This document shows positions 7,163 through 14,215 of a stretch of DNA of 18,193 nt, in pieces. The position numbers and the translations under genes were made by a program. The notes below the pieces were generated by a model, which made no database searches, was not told the origin of the DNA, and saw nothing but the letters and a program-made list of their open reading frames with translations. Every line of letters starts with the position of its first letter. Position 1 is the first letter of the stretch. This stretch comes from an uncultured Lachnospiraceae bacterium (GTDB taxonomy: Bacteria > Bacillota > Clostridia > Lachnospirales > Lachnospiraceae), in contig CAJTVL010000075.1 of the NCBI GenBank assembly GCA_910579425.1, positions 1-18,193 of the forward strand, given 5' to 3'.

Positions 7163-9337
7163 TTACTCTTTCAAATACAATTCTATCTTTTCCATCACAG
7201 CGGCAGCTGCCGATTCTGCTGTGAGCGTTCCGTCCAGCAGGCCCTTCATCTGGCTTTGAACAGCCTCCCGAACTACCTGATCCACAAAGATCGGTGTATT
7301 CAGCTGACCGCACATCTCACGGAATTTTGTACTGTTTTCTTTGTTTTTTATAGCATCTTCTACCAACTTATCAAGAGACCGGCTATTAACCGGGAAACCG
7401 TCATACAGATAGACATCCTGCACGGTCTGGGATAAAAGCAGATTCACAAACTGTAATGCAAGCTCCTGCTGCTCACTGGCGGATGTAATCCCTACAGCCT
7501 GCCTTGGCGTGTAGAAAGACTCTCCGAAAACAGGCATCAGGCCATGCTCCGCAGACATTCCGCTTCCACTTAAATCGGAAAGAATTACATTTGTTGTATT
7601 GTATCCCTTAATCTCCTGGACATAAAACAAATCTTCCTCTGATTCCATAAAGCCCATCAGTTCAAACAGCACAATCCTTCCGTCCACTACGCCAATATCG
7701 GTCTCCATAAAATTTGATTCCTGCGCTTTCTGAATACGAAGCATGTCAGTAAAATATTTCGTAAGCGCTGCTTCATCAATCTTACCTGATTCCACAAAAT
7801 CACTGGAGCAGTCTTCATAATAATCCATCATCATCCCTTCTTCTCCATACAGATTATTGGAAGGTGTCAGGAAAGGCGCTCCTCCGTTCCCGCTGTTTTC
7901 TGTGAAATCCGCCAGCTCCTCCAGAGATCTGACAGAATCCAGGGCACTCTGCTCTCCTGCCATTGCCGGAATGGTAAAACGGCTTGGTATCCCATAGCAG
8001 TGACCTTCATATTCATATGCTTTGGCAATATTCTCCAAAATCCCACCTTCTGCCATTGTATTGATCCCATCTGTCAAATCCGTCAACACGCCTTTTTCCA
8101 TATAGCTGTTCACGGGCAATCCATCCAGCAGCAGAATGTCAGGGCCGTTCCCGTTTAAAAGTTCCGTATTCAAGGTTCGGATGATGTCCTCTGTATTGGC
8201 AGAAGCCGCACCTTCCGATGCAATCCTGAAATCAATCCGCACATTGGGATTCTGCTGCTGAAATGCGCCAATGGCCTGCCTTATGGTACTGTTATCTTTC
8301 AGCCCGAAAATCGTTAAAGTAGTATCCGGAACTGCAGGGATATCAGGATCATAGACATAATGCATGAGCTTCACACCATCCGCAGCACTGAGTATCGCAA
8401 AAAATCCATCCGTACCATCGCTGACCACGCCTCCAAGCAGGGCCGAAGGCAGGGAAAGAGAAGTCAGATCACCTTCCACCACTCTGTCCCAGTCGCTGCT
8501 TCCTGCAATCTGGCGGTAAATGCCTGTCATATCAGCCACATATACGCCGGAATCGTCCATCCCCTGACAGGAAGACAGGGAAAGGGTATCAAAGGTCACT
8601 GTCTGCTCCTGCGCCCCTGAATCCAGATTGAAAACCAGCAGTTCATTCTTTCCCATACCGGGAGCCAGCATTTTCCCATTATGTATACTTACGCTCCAGT
8701 TATATCCGGTAATGGCATATTCTTTTTGGGGTGAAGCATCCACGCCGCTGTAACAGGAAGCACCTGCTGCTCCAAAAAGAAGCAGGAAATCTCCGCCAGG
8801 CAGGCTGCGTACACCGCATAGCTGGCTGCCGTCCGCGCTTTCTGTCTGCGCCAGTCCCGGCACGTCTACAGCCTCTGCTTTCTGGTCTTTTATCTGATAA
8901 ACACTTGTTTTAAAATTTTCATCTGCTGCCACAAGATAGGTAGTACCGTCTCCGGCCTCCGAAATATCCAGAATATTTCCCAAATCTTTGGCCCAGGTCA
9001 TGGAAGTCTGCGTAAACTCTCCGCTTTCAGCAGACAGGACACATCGGTTCAGAGACGCGCCACCGTCTGCACTTCCTGCTGTGTAGAACACAAGATCTCC
9101 GTTTTCTCCTAAGCACAGGCCCATAGCCTGGTCAGCATTTTCCACAGTCGCTACCTGCTGTTCAACATAACGGCCCATTGTCGCATTTCCGGTTTCTTTA
9201 CTGTCTCCTTTGCCGCAGCCGGATAACAAACCCAGAGACAAGCTCAAACATAATGCTATGCCAAGGAACCGTTTTGCTGCCACACCTTTTGCCTTTCTGC
9301 TGTCCATGCTCCAACTGTTCCAGTTCTTTTTTTCCAT
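7163..9337 (-). CDS. Lipoprotein: propeller-like domain fused to family 1 solute-binding domain
   Basis: 724 aa from ATG 9337, chosen because AAAGGAGG lies about 10 nt upstream and the signal peptide starts there. The signal helix is at residues 23-40, with lipobox LSGC and lipidated Cys41. Residues about 55-330 are a run of short beta-rich repeats with G/D turns (for example LCLGENGDLVFYT, GVRSLPGGDFLLLFG, GVYVADMTGIYRQI), consistent with a beta-propeller-like fold. From about residue 337 (TTLTIFGLKDNSTIRQAIGA) the protein is an extracellular solute-binding protein family 1, including a GPDILLLDG motif. Typical sugar-binding lipoproteins are 400-450 aa, so the N-terminal 300 residues are an extra module. 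It is the first gene of the operon and follows the shared promoter at 9377-9473. The ligand is unknown: a sugar, a cell-wall fragment or a peptide are all possible. Confidence 0.88.
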   Translation of the reverse strand: MEKKNWNSWSMDSRKAKGVAAKRFLGIALCLSLSLGLLSGCGKGDSKETGNATMGRYVEQQVATVENADQAMGLCLGENGDLVFYTAGSADGGASLNRCVLSAESGEFTQTSMTWAKDLGNILDISEAGDGTTYLVAADENFKTSVYQIKDQKAEAVDVPGLAQTESADGSQLCGVRSLPGGDFLLLFGAAGASCYSGVDASPQKEYAITGYNWSVSIHNGKMLAPGMGKNELLVFNLDSGAQEQTVTFDTLSLSSCQGMDDSGVYVADMTGIYRQIAGSSDWDRVVEGDLTSLSLPSALLGGVVSDGTDGFFAILSAADGVKLMHYVYDPDIPAVPDTTLTIFGLKDNSTIRQAIGAFQQQNPNVRIDFRIASEGAASANTEDIIRTLNTELLNGNGPDILLLDGLPVNSYMEKGVLTDLTDGINTMAEGGILENIAKAYEYEGHCYGIPSRFTIPAMAGEQSALDSVRSLEELADFTENSGNGGAPFLTPSNNLYGEEGMMMDYYEDCSSDFVESGKIDEAALTKYFTDMLRIQKAQESNFMETDIGVVDGRIVLFELMGFMESEEDLFYVQEIKGYNTTNVILSDLSGSGMSAEHGLMPVFGESFYTPRQAVGITSASEQQELALQFVNLLLSQTVQDVYLYDGFPVNSRSLDKLVEDAIKNKENSTKFREMCGQLNTPIFVDQVVREAVQSQMKGLLDGTLTAESAAAAVMEKIELYLKE

Positions 9338-9376
9338 ATGTAAGGAACCTCCTTTAAAAAATTTGACATCCACATC

Positions 9377-9473
9377 GTCTTTTAAAACTCTAGCACAAGG
9401 GAAAAGATCCATTTTGAATATCCGATAACTCTTTTCCTAAGAAAAAATGGAGACATTGTGTTTTTTCTCCAAC
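9377..9473 (-). promoter_or_regulatory. Putative VanR-controlled promoter A (transporter operon)
   Basis: On the minus strand: palindrome TTTTCTTAGGAAAA (9432-9445), 13 nt, TTCAAA (9413-9418), 20 nt, then an extended -10 TGCTAGAGT (hexamer 9387-9392). The start codon is 50 nt further on. The whole block is closely matched by 10231-10326, and its palindrome and spacings also match 12392-12450. A -35-like hexamer 20 nt from the -10 is too far for unaided sigma-A, which fits an activator of the OmpR/VanR family binding upstream. Binding by the encoded VanR-like protein is inferred. Confidence 0.7.
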
Positions 9474-9537
9474 AGAACATAATTTAGCTATTTGTTCTAT
9501 TTCAAAAAAGGAACAGTCATTCTGCAATTTACCAAAT

Positions 9538-9580
9538 AAAAAACGCTGCATCCCTATACGTGGAGGCATACAGCGTTTTT
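9538..9580 (-). terminator. Rho-independent terminator after the small lipoprotein gene
   Basis: Outer arms AAAACGCTG and CAGCGTTTT close a hairpin; on the minus strand it is followed by TTTTTT. It lies 32 nt after the lipoprotein stop (9612) and upstream of promoter A, so it isolates the two minus-strand units. Confidence 0.8.
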
Positions 9581-9611
9581 AATGTTTTTAAGCTATAAAA
9601 CGACAGGTATA

Positions 9612-10184
9612 TCAGGAGATTTTGGGCATCCGTATTTCAGTGGCATAAAATACGCCATCTTTAAAGCTGCCTTTCAAATCAACGGACATTTTTTCCTTCA
9701 AATCCTGAAATCCGGCTTCCACATCCTCGAAGTTTTCCCCATCGTCACAGATTCCCCTCATATAAAAATAAGTAGTATCGTCAAACATCACCTGGATCAG
9801 CTGGGAATCAGGAATATCCGCATCGGAGCTGGGAGGCGTGCTCGACAGAGATCCATCTTCCAGAATTTCTGCTTTTGTTTCTGCGATATAAAAGGAATCT
9901 TCCGAAATTTTCCATACCTCTCCCAGAAAATCGGCGTCAAAAGCGGCTGCCGTCTCCGCATCTAAAACCTGTCTTTTTTCTGTGGCTGTTTCCTGCTGCT
10001 TTTCCTCATTTTCGGCATTGTCTGCTGACGGTACAGCGTTTGCATCCCCCAGTGGTGTCTCCTCCACTGGCTTTGGTGCCGCTTCAGGAGCCGATGCCGT
10101 TTGAGAGCCACATCCGGCCAAGAGTGCATTCAGCATACAGACAGTACAAAATAATACAGTTGCTTTTTTGAGTTTTTTTCTCAT
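9612..10184 (-). CDS. Small lipoprotein with DUF5666-like C-terminal domain
   Basis: 190 aa from ATG 10184 (MRKKLKKATVLF), preceded by GAAGAG about 9 nt upstream. A basic N-region, a hydrophobic helix and lipobox LLAGC predict a lipoprotein anchored outside the membrane. Residues about 25-75 are a low-complexity linker rich in Ala, Pro and Glu. The last 110 residues are beta-rich and end with KGSFKDGVFYATEIRM, the pattern of DUF5666-like small barrels (effector strand, GxF.dG, A.EI). It has its own promoter (B) nearly identical to that of the transporter operon and diverges from vanR. It may be a sensor or accessory envelope protein of the same response. The function is not known. Confidence 0.8.
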   Translation of the reverse strand: MRKKLKKATVLFCTVCMLNALLAGCGSQTASAPEAAPKPVEETPLGDANAVPSADNAENEEKQQETATEKRQVLDAETAAAFDADFLGEVWKISEDSFYIAETKAEILEDGSLSSTPPSSDADIPDSQLIQVMFDDTTYFYMRGICDDGENFEDVEAGFQDLKEKMSVDLKGSFKDGVFYATEIRMPKIS

Positions 10185-10230
10185 GGTAATTCTCTTCTTA
10201 TAAAAAATAAAAATTGGACAAACGCGTTTT

Positions 10231-10326
10231 GTCTTTTCCAACTCTATCACATGAAGAAATTGCCATTTTGAATTTCCTGTAATTCTTTTCCTAAGAAAAA
10301 ATGGAGGCATTTTGTTTTTTTCCAAC
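10231..10326 (-). promoter_or_regulatory. Putative VanR-controlled promoter B (small lipoprotein)
   Basis: On minus: palindrome TTTTCTTAGGAAAA (10286-10299), 13 nt, TTCAAA (10267-10272), 20 nt, extended -10 TGATAGAGT (hexamer 10241-10246). From the palindrome through the -10 and on to AAAAGAC, about four fifths of positions are identical to promoter A, and similarity continues upstream into a GTTGGA-poly-A segment. The start codon follows 57 nt after the -10. Confidence 0.7.
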
Positions 10327-10343
10327 GCAGTAAAATCTCAATA

Positions 10344-10391
10344 TTTTCTTCATAGAAAAGACGTTTTTTAACACAGGATTTATGGTAAAAT
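10344..10391 (+). promoter_or_regulatory. Possible vanR promoter with degenerate palindrome
   Basis: TTTTCTTCATAGAAAA (10344-10359) is a looser version of the palindrome in promoters A-C. A -10-like TAAAAT lies at 10386-10391, in the context GGTAAAATAA also seen in promoter C. Spacing differs from A-C (26 nt versus 39 nt from palindrome to -10) and no good -35 is seen, so autoregulation is only a suggestion. Confidence 0.35.
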
Positions 10392-10492
10392 AAGAGAAAT
10401 ATACCCTGCTGACAGGGAAAGTTCGCTTAGAGGCTTATCATTTCATGCACAAAAGCATGTACATATTACAAACAGTAGGAAAGGAGTATTTT

Positions 10493-11191
10493 ATGCAAAA
10501 AGATAAATTGCTGATCGTTGATGACGAAAAAGAGATTGCTGACCTTATCTCTCTTTATCTTAATAATGAAGGCTTTCAGGTGTTTACCTTCTATAATGCA
10601 ACAGACGCGCTTCAATGTATTCAGACAGAAGACCTGGATTTGGCAATTCTGGATATCATGCTTCCCGACATAAGCGGCTTCACTTTATGCCAGCAGATCC
10701 GGGAGGAACACCGGTATCCGATTATCATGCTCACAGCAAAGGGGGAGGGTATGGATAAGATTACCGGTCTCTCCCTGGGCGCGGATGATTACATGACAAA
10801 GCCTTTTGAGCCACTGGAACTGGTTGCCAGGGTAAAGGCACAGCTCAGAAGATATAAGCATTACAATGTTGGTACGGAGAAAAAAGAAGACATTATTGCC
10901 CTTTCCGGCCTGGTTCTCGATGTAAAGGCGCATAAATGCACGCTGAATGACCAGCCCCTTTCCCTGACGCCGACAGAATTTTCCATTTTGGAGATTCTGA
11001 TTCAAAACAAGGGGAATGTGGTCAGTTCCGAAGATCTGTTCCACCAAATCTGGAAAGATGAATATTATACCAAAAGCAACAATACAATCACTGCACACAT
11101 CCGGCATTTGCGGGAAAAAATGGGGGATTCCTATGAAAATCCGAAATATATTAAAACGGTCTGGGGATACGGCTACAAAATCGAGGACTAA
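10493..11191 (+). CDS. vanR: VanR-like OmpR-family response regulator
   Basis: 232 aa from ATG 10493, with AAAGGAG 6 nt upstream; the in-frame ATG at 10445 has no ribosome site. The receiver domain has the acidic pair D10-D11, phospho-acceptor D54 (LDIMLPDISG), T81 and K103 (TKPFEPLELV). A C-terminal winged helix follows from about residue 128, with the LTPTEFSILEILIQNKGNVV and VWGYGYKI hallmarks. Sequence around the phospho site and around KITGLSLGADDYMTKPF is closest to VanR of vancomycin-resistance clusters among the response regulators I recognise. The gene overlaps vanS by 59 nt. Likely targets are the three matching promoters in this window. No van ligase or vanH/vanX is present, so orthology to resistance regulators does not imply resistance. 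Confidence 0.9.
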   Translation: MQKDKLLIVDDEKEIADLISLYLNNEGFQVFTFYNATDALQCIQTEDLDLAILDIMLPDISGFTLCQQIREEHRYPIIMLTAKGEGMDKITGLSLGADDYMTKPFEPLELVARVKAQLRRYKHYNVGTEKKEDIIALSGLVLDVKAHKCTLNDQPLSLTPTEFSILEILIQNKGNVVSSEDLFHQIWKDEYYTKSNNTITAHIRHLREKMGDSYENPKYIKTVWGYGYKIED

Positions 11192-12335
11192 AGATAAGGA
11201 TACGGATTACTCCGCTTTTCAAATCCGGATCATGTGGCGGTTCTGTACCAGCGCACTGGTTTCTACTGCAATCGTCATCCTGCTGTATCTATTTTTGTGG
11301 AAAGAAAGGATGGGCGAATGGATTATCCGCTTGATCGAGTTATGGATGGATATTGACCATGAAGATGCCTTTTATGTATACAGTGACTATTTTCGTGGAA
11401 TCAAAGAAGTTTTTTTTGCGGCGGCTATCGTTCTGATCTTTTTGCTCCTGCTTGTGTTTCTGTTCCGTTGGCTGACCCGTTATTTCAGAGAAATCAATCA
11501 GGGAATTGACTGTCTTCTGTCCGACCGCGAAGAACAGATCCGGCTCTCACAGGAAATGCAGCCCTTTGAGATCAAGCTGAACACGGTCCAGAATATTCTG
11601 ATACAGCGGGAGCAGGCGGCAAGAGCGGCCGAACAGCGGAAGAATGAGCTGGTCATGTATCTGGCTCATGATATCCGCACTCCGCTGACTTCCATCATTG
11701 GTTATCTCAGGCTGCTGGAACAGATCCCGGATCTTCCAGATGAAGAAAAGGAGAAGTATGTCCATATTTCTCTGGAAAAAACATACCGACTTGAAAAGAT
11801 GATCAACGAATTTTTTGAGATTACCTGCTATAATACGCAGCAGATTACCATTGCCTCCAAAGCGATTGACCTCTATTATCTTCTGGTGCAGGTGATTGAT
11901 GAACATTTGCCGCTGTTTACAGAACATGGAAATTATATTACCTTCCATGCGGCAGAATCGTTGGAAGTATGCGGCGATCCGGAAAGGCTTGCCCGTGTAT
12001 TCAATAACCTGCTGAAAAATGCGGTGGCTTACAGCAGCAAAGGAACAGAAATCACAGTGAATGCGGAAGAAACACCGGAGCATATCGTTGTAACGGTCAG
12101 CAATCATGGAAAAACCATTCCGGATGATAAACTGGAAACCCTGTTCGAGAAATTTTATCGTCTGGATGAATCCCGCACTTCAAACACCGGCGGCACAGGC
12201 GTGGGACTTGCCATAGCAAAAGAGATTGTTCTCCTGCACGGCGGAACCATCTCGGCTGACAGCAAAAATGGATTGACTACTTTTACTGTTAAGCTGCCCA
12301 TTTCCTCAAAAATACAACTCGCGGAACATTCATAG
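11133..12335 (+). CDS. vanS: VanS-like sensor histidine kinase
   Basis: 400 aa from ATG 11133, which has GGGGGA 6 nt upstream and lies inside the end of vanR. Two transmembrane helices (about 37-56 and 93-113) flank a short external loop of about 35 residues, so the sensed signal is probably at the membrane. A HAMP-like linker follows. The H-box YLAHDIRTPLTSIIGYL has His179. ATPase motifs are the N-box FNNLLKNAVAY (290-300), G1 region VSNHGKTIP, and G2 GGTGVGLAIAKE (353-364). The linker and H-box segment (AEQRKNELVMYLAHDIRTPL) is strongly VanS-like. The transcript ends at the hairpin at 12434-12472. Confidence 0.9.
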   Translation: MKIRNILKRSGDTATKSRTKDKDTDYSAFQIRIMWRFCTSALVSTAIVILLYLFLWKERMGEWIIRLIELWMDIDHEDAFYVYSDYFRGIKEVFFAAAIVLIFLLLLVFLFRWLTRYFREINQGIDCLLSDREEQIRLSQEMQPFEIKLNTVQNILIQREQAARAAEQRKNELVMYLAHDIRTPLTSIIGYLRLLEQIPDLPDEEKEKYVHISLEKTYRLEKMINEFFEITCYNTQQITIASKAIDLYYLLVQVIDEHLPLFTEHGNYITFHAAESLEVCGDPERLARVFNNLLKNAVAYSSKGTEITVNAEETPEHIVVTVSNHGKTIPDDKLETLFEKFYRLDESRTSNTGGTGVGLAIAKEIVLLHGGTISADSKNGLTTFTVKLPISSKIQLAEHS

Positions 12336-12349
12336 TCCGATAAGCATAT

Positions 12350-12376
12350 CTTATTGAACATTAGTAGTTCAATAAG
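12350..12376. repeat. Inverted repeat CTTATTGAAC / GTTCAATAAG
   Basis: Perfect 10-bp arms with a 7-nt loop, 15 nt after the vanS stop. It has no T-run. ATAAGCATA also occurs as a direct repeat at each side. It could be an mRNA 3' stem or an additional regulator site just upstream of promoter C. Confidence 0.5.
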
Positions 12377-12384
12377 CATAAACT

Positions 12385-12450
12385 CTTCATTTTTTCTTAG
12401 GAAAATAACGCTTTAAAATTCAAAATCAGAAGGCCCTTGTCCGGTAAAAT
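12385..12450 (+). promoter_or_regulatory. Putative VanR-controlled promoter C (vanY)
   Basis: On plus: palindrome TTTTCTTAGGAAAA (12392-12405), 13 nt, TTCAAA (12419-12424), 20 nt, -10 TAAAAT (12445-12450). Palindrome, hexamer and both spacings equal those of promoters A and B although the intervening bases differ, which argues for selection rather than recent duplication. The vanY start codon lies 63 nt after the -10. Confidence 0.65.
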
Positions 12451-12472
12451 AATTACCATACAAGGGTTTTTT
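12434..12472 (+). terminator. Rho-independent terminator of vanRS, overlapping promoter C
   Basis: Outer stem CCCTTGT/ACAAGGG, inner stem GGTAA/TTACC, followed by six T. The predicted -10 of promoter C lies in the inner stem and loop, so a transcript starting from promoter C would carry only the 3' arm and would not be terminated. Confidence 0.85.
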
Positions 12473-12513
12473 GATGCATTCAATTATGTTTTATGAAAGG
12501 AGCTACTGATTTC

Positions 12514-13425
12514 ATGAAAGAACAAAAAAATCTTCCCGTCCGCAGACATCGAAAACGCAGAAAGCATCGGCTATGGCTTCGTGCCCTTCCGCACGTTGTT
12601 CTTATAGCCGGCTGCCTTGCAATCATTGTTTCCATTACCGGTAGCGTGTTCGGTAAGGAAAGCATCCCCGATGAAATTGTTTCCAATGAGATGATTTCCG
12701 TTGAAGCAATACCCGGAAGTCCTGTAGTTGAGACAGATGATTTCCAGGTTGATACAGAACAGACAGAAATACAGACCATGGATACGGAGTGGTATCTCAC
12801 ATTGGTAAATAGTGAACATCCGCTTCCGGAAAATTACATGGATGATCCGGTCTCCCTGGTGGATGTACCTGGGGGTGAGAAGGTAGACGAACGAATCTAT
12901 GAGCCGCTTATGGAAATGCTGAATGATGCGGAAGATTTAGGACCCATCGTTGTTTCGGGCTATCGGACACCGGAAAAACAGCAGAGCCTGTATGATGATA
13001 AAATCAAAGAGTATAAGAAACAGGGGTATTCGGAAAGCGAAGCCATAAATCTGGCACAGCAATGGGTTGCCGAACCCGGCACCAGCGAACACCAGTTAGG
13101 GCTTGCTGTGGATATCAACGGAGCTACTTACGACATTTACCTCTGGCTCCAGGAAAACAGCTATAAATACGGCTTTATCTTCCGCTACCCCGGAAATAAG
13201 ACGCACATTACCAATGTGGCCGAAGAGGTATGGCATTACCGCTATGTGGGAAAAGAAGCTGCGGCAGAGATTCGTGAGCGCGGGATCTGTCTGGAGGAAT
13301 ACCTGGAAAATCCTCAAAGCCAATATGTAAATGAACAGAATTCTCAGGAACTGCCCGTACAGGGTGAAACATCCTATGAACTGCGGAATGGGGAATGGGT
13401 TATTATTGACACATCGTCTCCATAA
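12514..13425 (+). CDS. vanY: VanY/DdcY-like D-alanyl-D-alanine carboxypeptidase (M15B)
   Basis: 303 aa from ATG 12514 (AAAGGAG 11 nt upstream); the ATG at 12493 has no ribosome site. Arg/Lys-rich cytoplasmic start (residues 8-20), one transmembrane anchor (about 22-46), an acidic linker, then an M15B peptidase domain (about 95-250). Zinc site: SEHQLGLAVD supplies His193 and Asp200, and EEVWHYRYVG supplies His241 with likely catalytic Glu238. The SGYRTPEKQQ motif is also present. It would remove the terminal D-Ala from peptidoglycan pentapeptides on the outer face of the membrane, altering cross-linking and the target of glycopeptides or lipid II-binding peptides. It lies downstream of vanRS but has its own predicted promoter. 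Confidence 0.92.
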   Translation: MKEQKNLPVRRHRKRRKHRLWLRALPHVVLIAGCLAIIVSITGSVFGKESIPDEIVSNEMISVEAIPGSPVVETDDFQVDTEQTEIQTMDTEWYLTLVNSEHPLPENYMDDPVSLVDVPGGEKVDERIYEPLMEMLNDAEDLGPIVVSGYRTPEKQQSLYDDKIKEYKKQGYSESEAINLAQQWVAEPGTSEHQLGLAVDINGATYDIYLWLQENSYKYGFIFRYPGNKTHITNVAEEVWHYRYVGKEAAAEIRERGICLEEYLENPQSQYVNEQNSQELPVQGETSYELRNGEWVIIDTSSP

Positions 13426-13483
13426 AACAAAAAATCAAATACATTATTTGGCTTGCATTCAATTTAATTAGTATAATTTGTTT

Positions 13484-13536
13484 AAGAGTAAACAATGTTG
13501 TTCGCACCAACAACCTCTGTTTGCTCTTATTTGTTT
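13484..13536 (+). terminator. Probable terminator after vanY
   Basis: Nested hairpin: outer arms AAGAGTAAACA and TGTTTGCTCTT (one G-T position), inner arms GTTGTT/AACAAC, followed by the T-rich ATTTGTTTCTC. The tail is weak, so efficiency is uncertain. It also separates vanY from the convergent LysR remnant. Confidence 0.55.
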
Positions 13537-13545
13537 CTCGTTCTG

Positions 13546-13936
13546 CTATAAGACATTTTTATTCATGTTTAAACCGAAATATATGTCAATGTACTTGTAT
13601 CTCCGGCCATAATTGCATTAAAAGCTGTGCCGGAGTCATAGGGGAACTGCCAATCCGAATAACACTTACATTATTCCGCATAGCATTTTTTGCCCTTGTA
13701 ACGGAATCACGGCAATACTGAATAATATATTTTGTGTCCTGATATAATGATTTTCCGGCCTCCGCTAAAGTCAGCCCTCTATGCGTTCGTTCAAATAATT
13801 TTATCCCCAATGAATCCTCTAAAAGATTGATCTGCTTAATAACTGCCGTTGGCGTAATATAGGATTCCTCCGCTGCCTTGTTAAAACTCCCGGCATCCGC
13901 CACACGGATAAATGTATCTAACTGTGGATTATACAT
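13546..13936 (-). pseudogene. LysR-type regulator remnant, frameshifted and truncated
   Basis: ATG 13936 has GAGGTGA 6 nt upstream and begins with a complete LysR winged-helix domain (SFNKAAEESYITPTAVIKQI and LFERTHRGLTLAEAGKSLY). The frame stops at 13586 after 116 residues, just past the start of the effector domain (WPEIQ). In the next frame the sequence goes on KYIDIYFGLNMN, the expected continuation of a LysR protein, and then ends at about 13546. A single-base loss near 13597 plus loss of the remaining roughly 150 residues best explains this. The overlap with the HTH gene upstream (8 nt) shows the pair was an operon. A stand-alone DNA-binding fragment could still be expressed. Confidence 0.8.
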
Positions 13937-14126
13937 GAAATATCACCTCTGTCCTTTTTCCGTATTCGTCTCTGATCGGCAGGTTTTTCTGCCTCTCGGG
14001 TATCATCCATGCGTGGCCGAAACGTACAATACCCTCAATCCGGTTCCCTTCACACAGTTTTTGGACACGCCGCTCAGATATTCCCCATTTCTCCGCCGCT
14101 TCTTTTACAGAAATATAATCTAACAA
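13929..14126 (-). CDS. Excisionase/MerR-like helix-turn-helix protein (65 aa)
   Basis: The start is TTG 14126 (reads LLDYISVKEAAEKWGISERR), preceded by GGGGGTG 6 nt upstream. A good promoter at 14154-14182 would start transcripts near 14147, which argues against the ATG at 14141. The residues DYISVKEAAEKWGISERRVQ form a winged-HTH of the small regulators common on Firmicute mobile elements, with the typical wing IVRFGHAWMIP. The C-terminus is short and charged. It overlaps the LysR remnant by 8 nt. Likely a DNA-binding regulator or excisionase-like factor; the target is unknown. Confidence 0.75.
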   Translation of the reverse strand: MLDYISVKEAAEKWGISERRVQKLCEGNRIEGIVRFGHAWMIPERQKNLPIRDEYGKRTEVIFHV

Positions 14127-14153
14127 TTTCGACACCCCCATTGATATATTTCC

Positions 14154-14182
14154 ATTATATACGGAGAAACGAATAAATGCAA
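14154..14182 (-). promoter_or_regulatory. Sigma-A promoter for the HTH gene
   Basis: On minus: TTGCAT (14177-14182), 17 nt, TATAAT (14154-14159). The consensus -10 and optimal spacing fit a start near 14147 and the TTG start codon at 14126. Confidence 0.7.
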
Positions 14183-14215
14183 ACATAGATATATGCCACA
14201 AGTCCTAAATTTTTA

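Noticed and set aside
11547..12107. Long minus-strand frame (186 aa) opposite vanS
   Set aside because: It mirrors a clear histidine kinase on plus, has no ribosome site and no recognisable domain; shadow frame.
10493..13425. Complete vancomycin-resistance operon
   Set aside because: Only regulator, kinase and carboxypeptidase are present; no ligase, VanX, VanH or VanT in the window.
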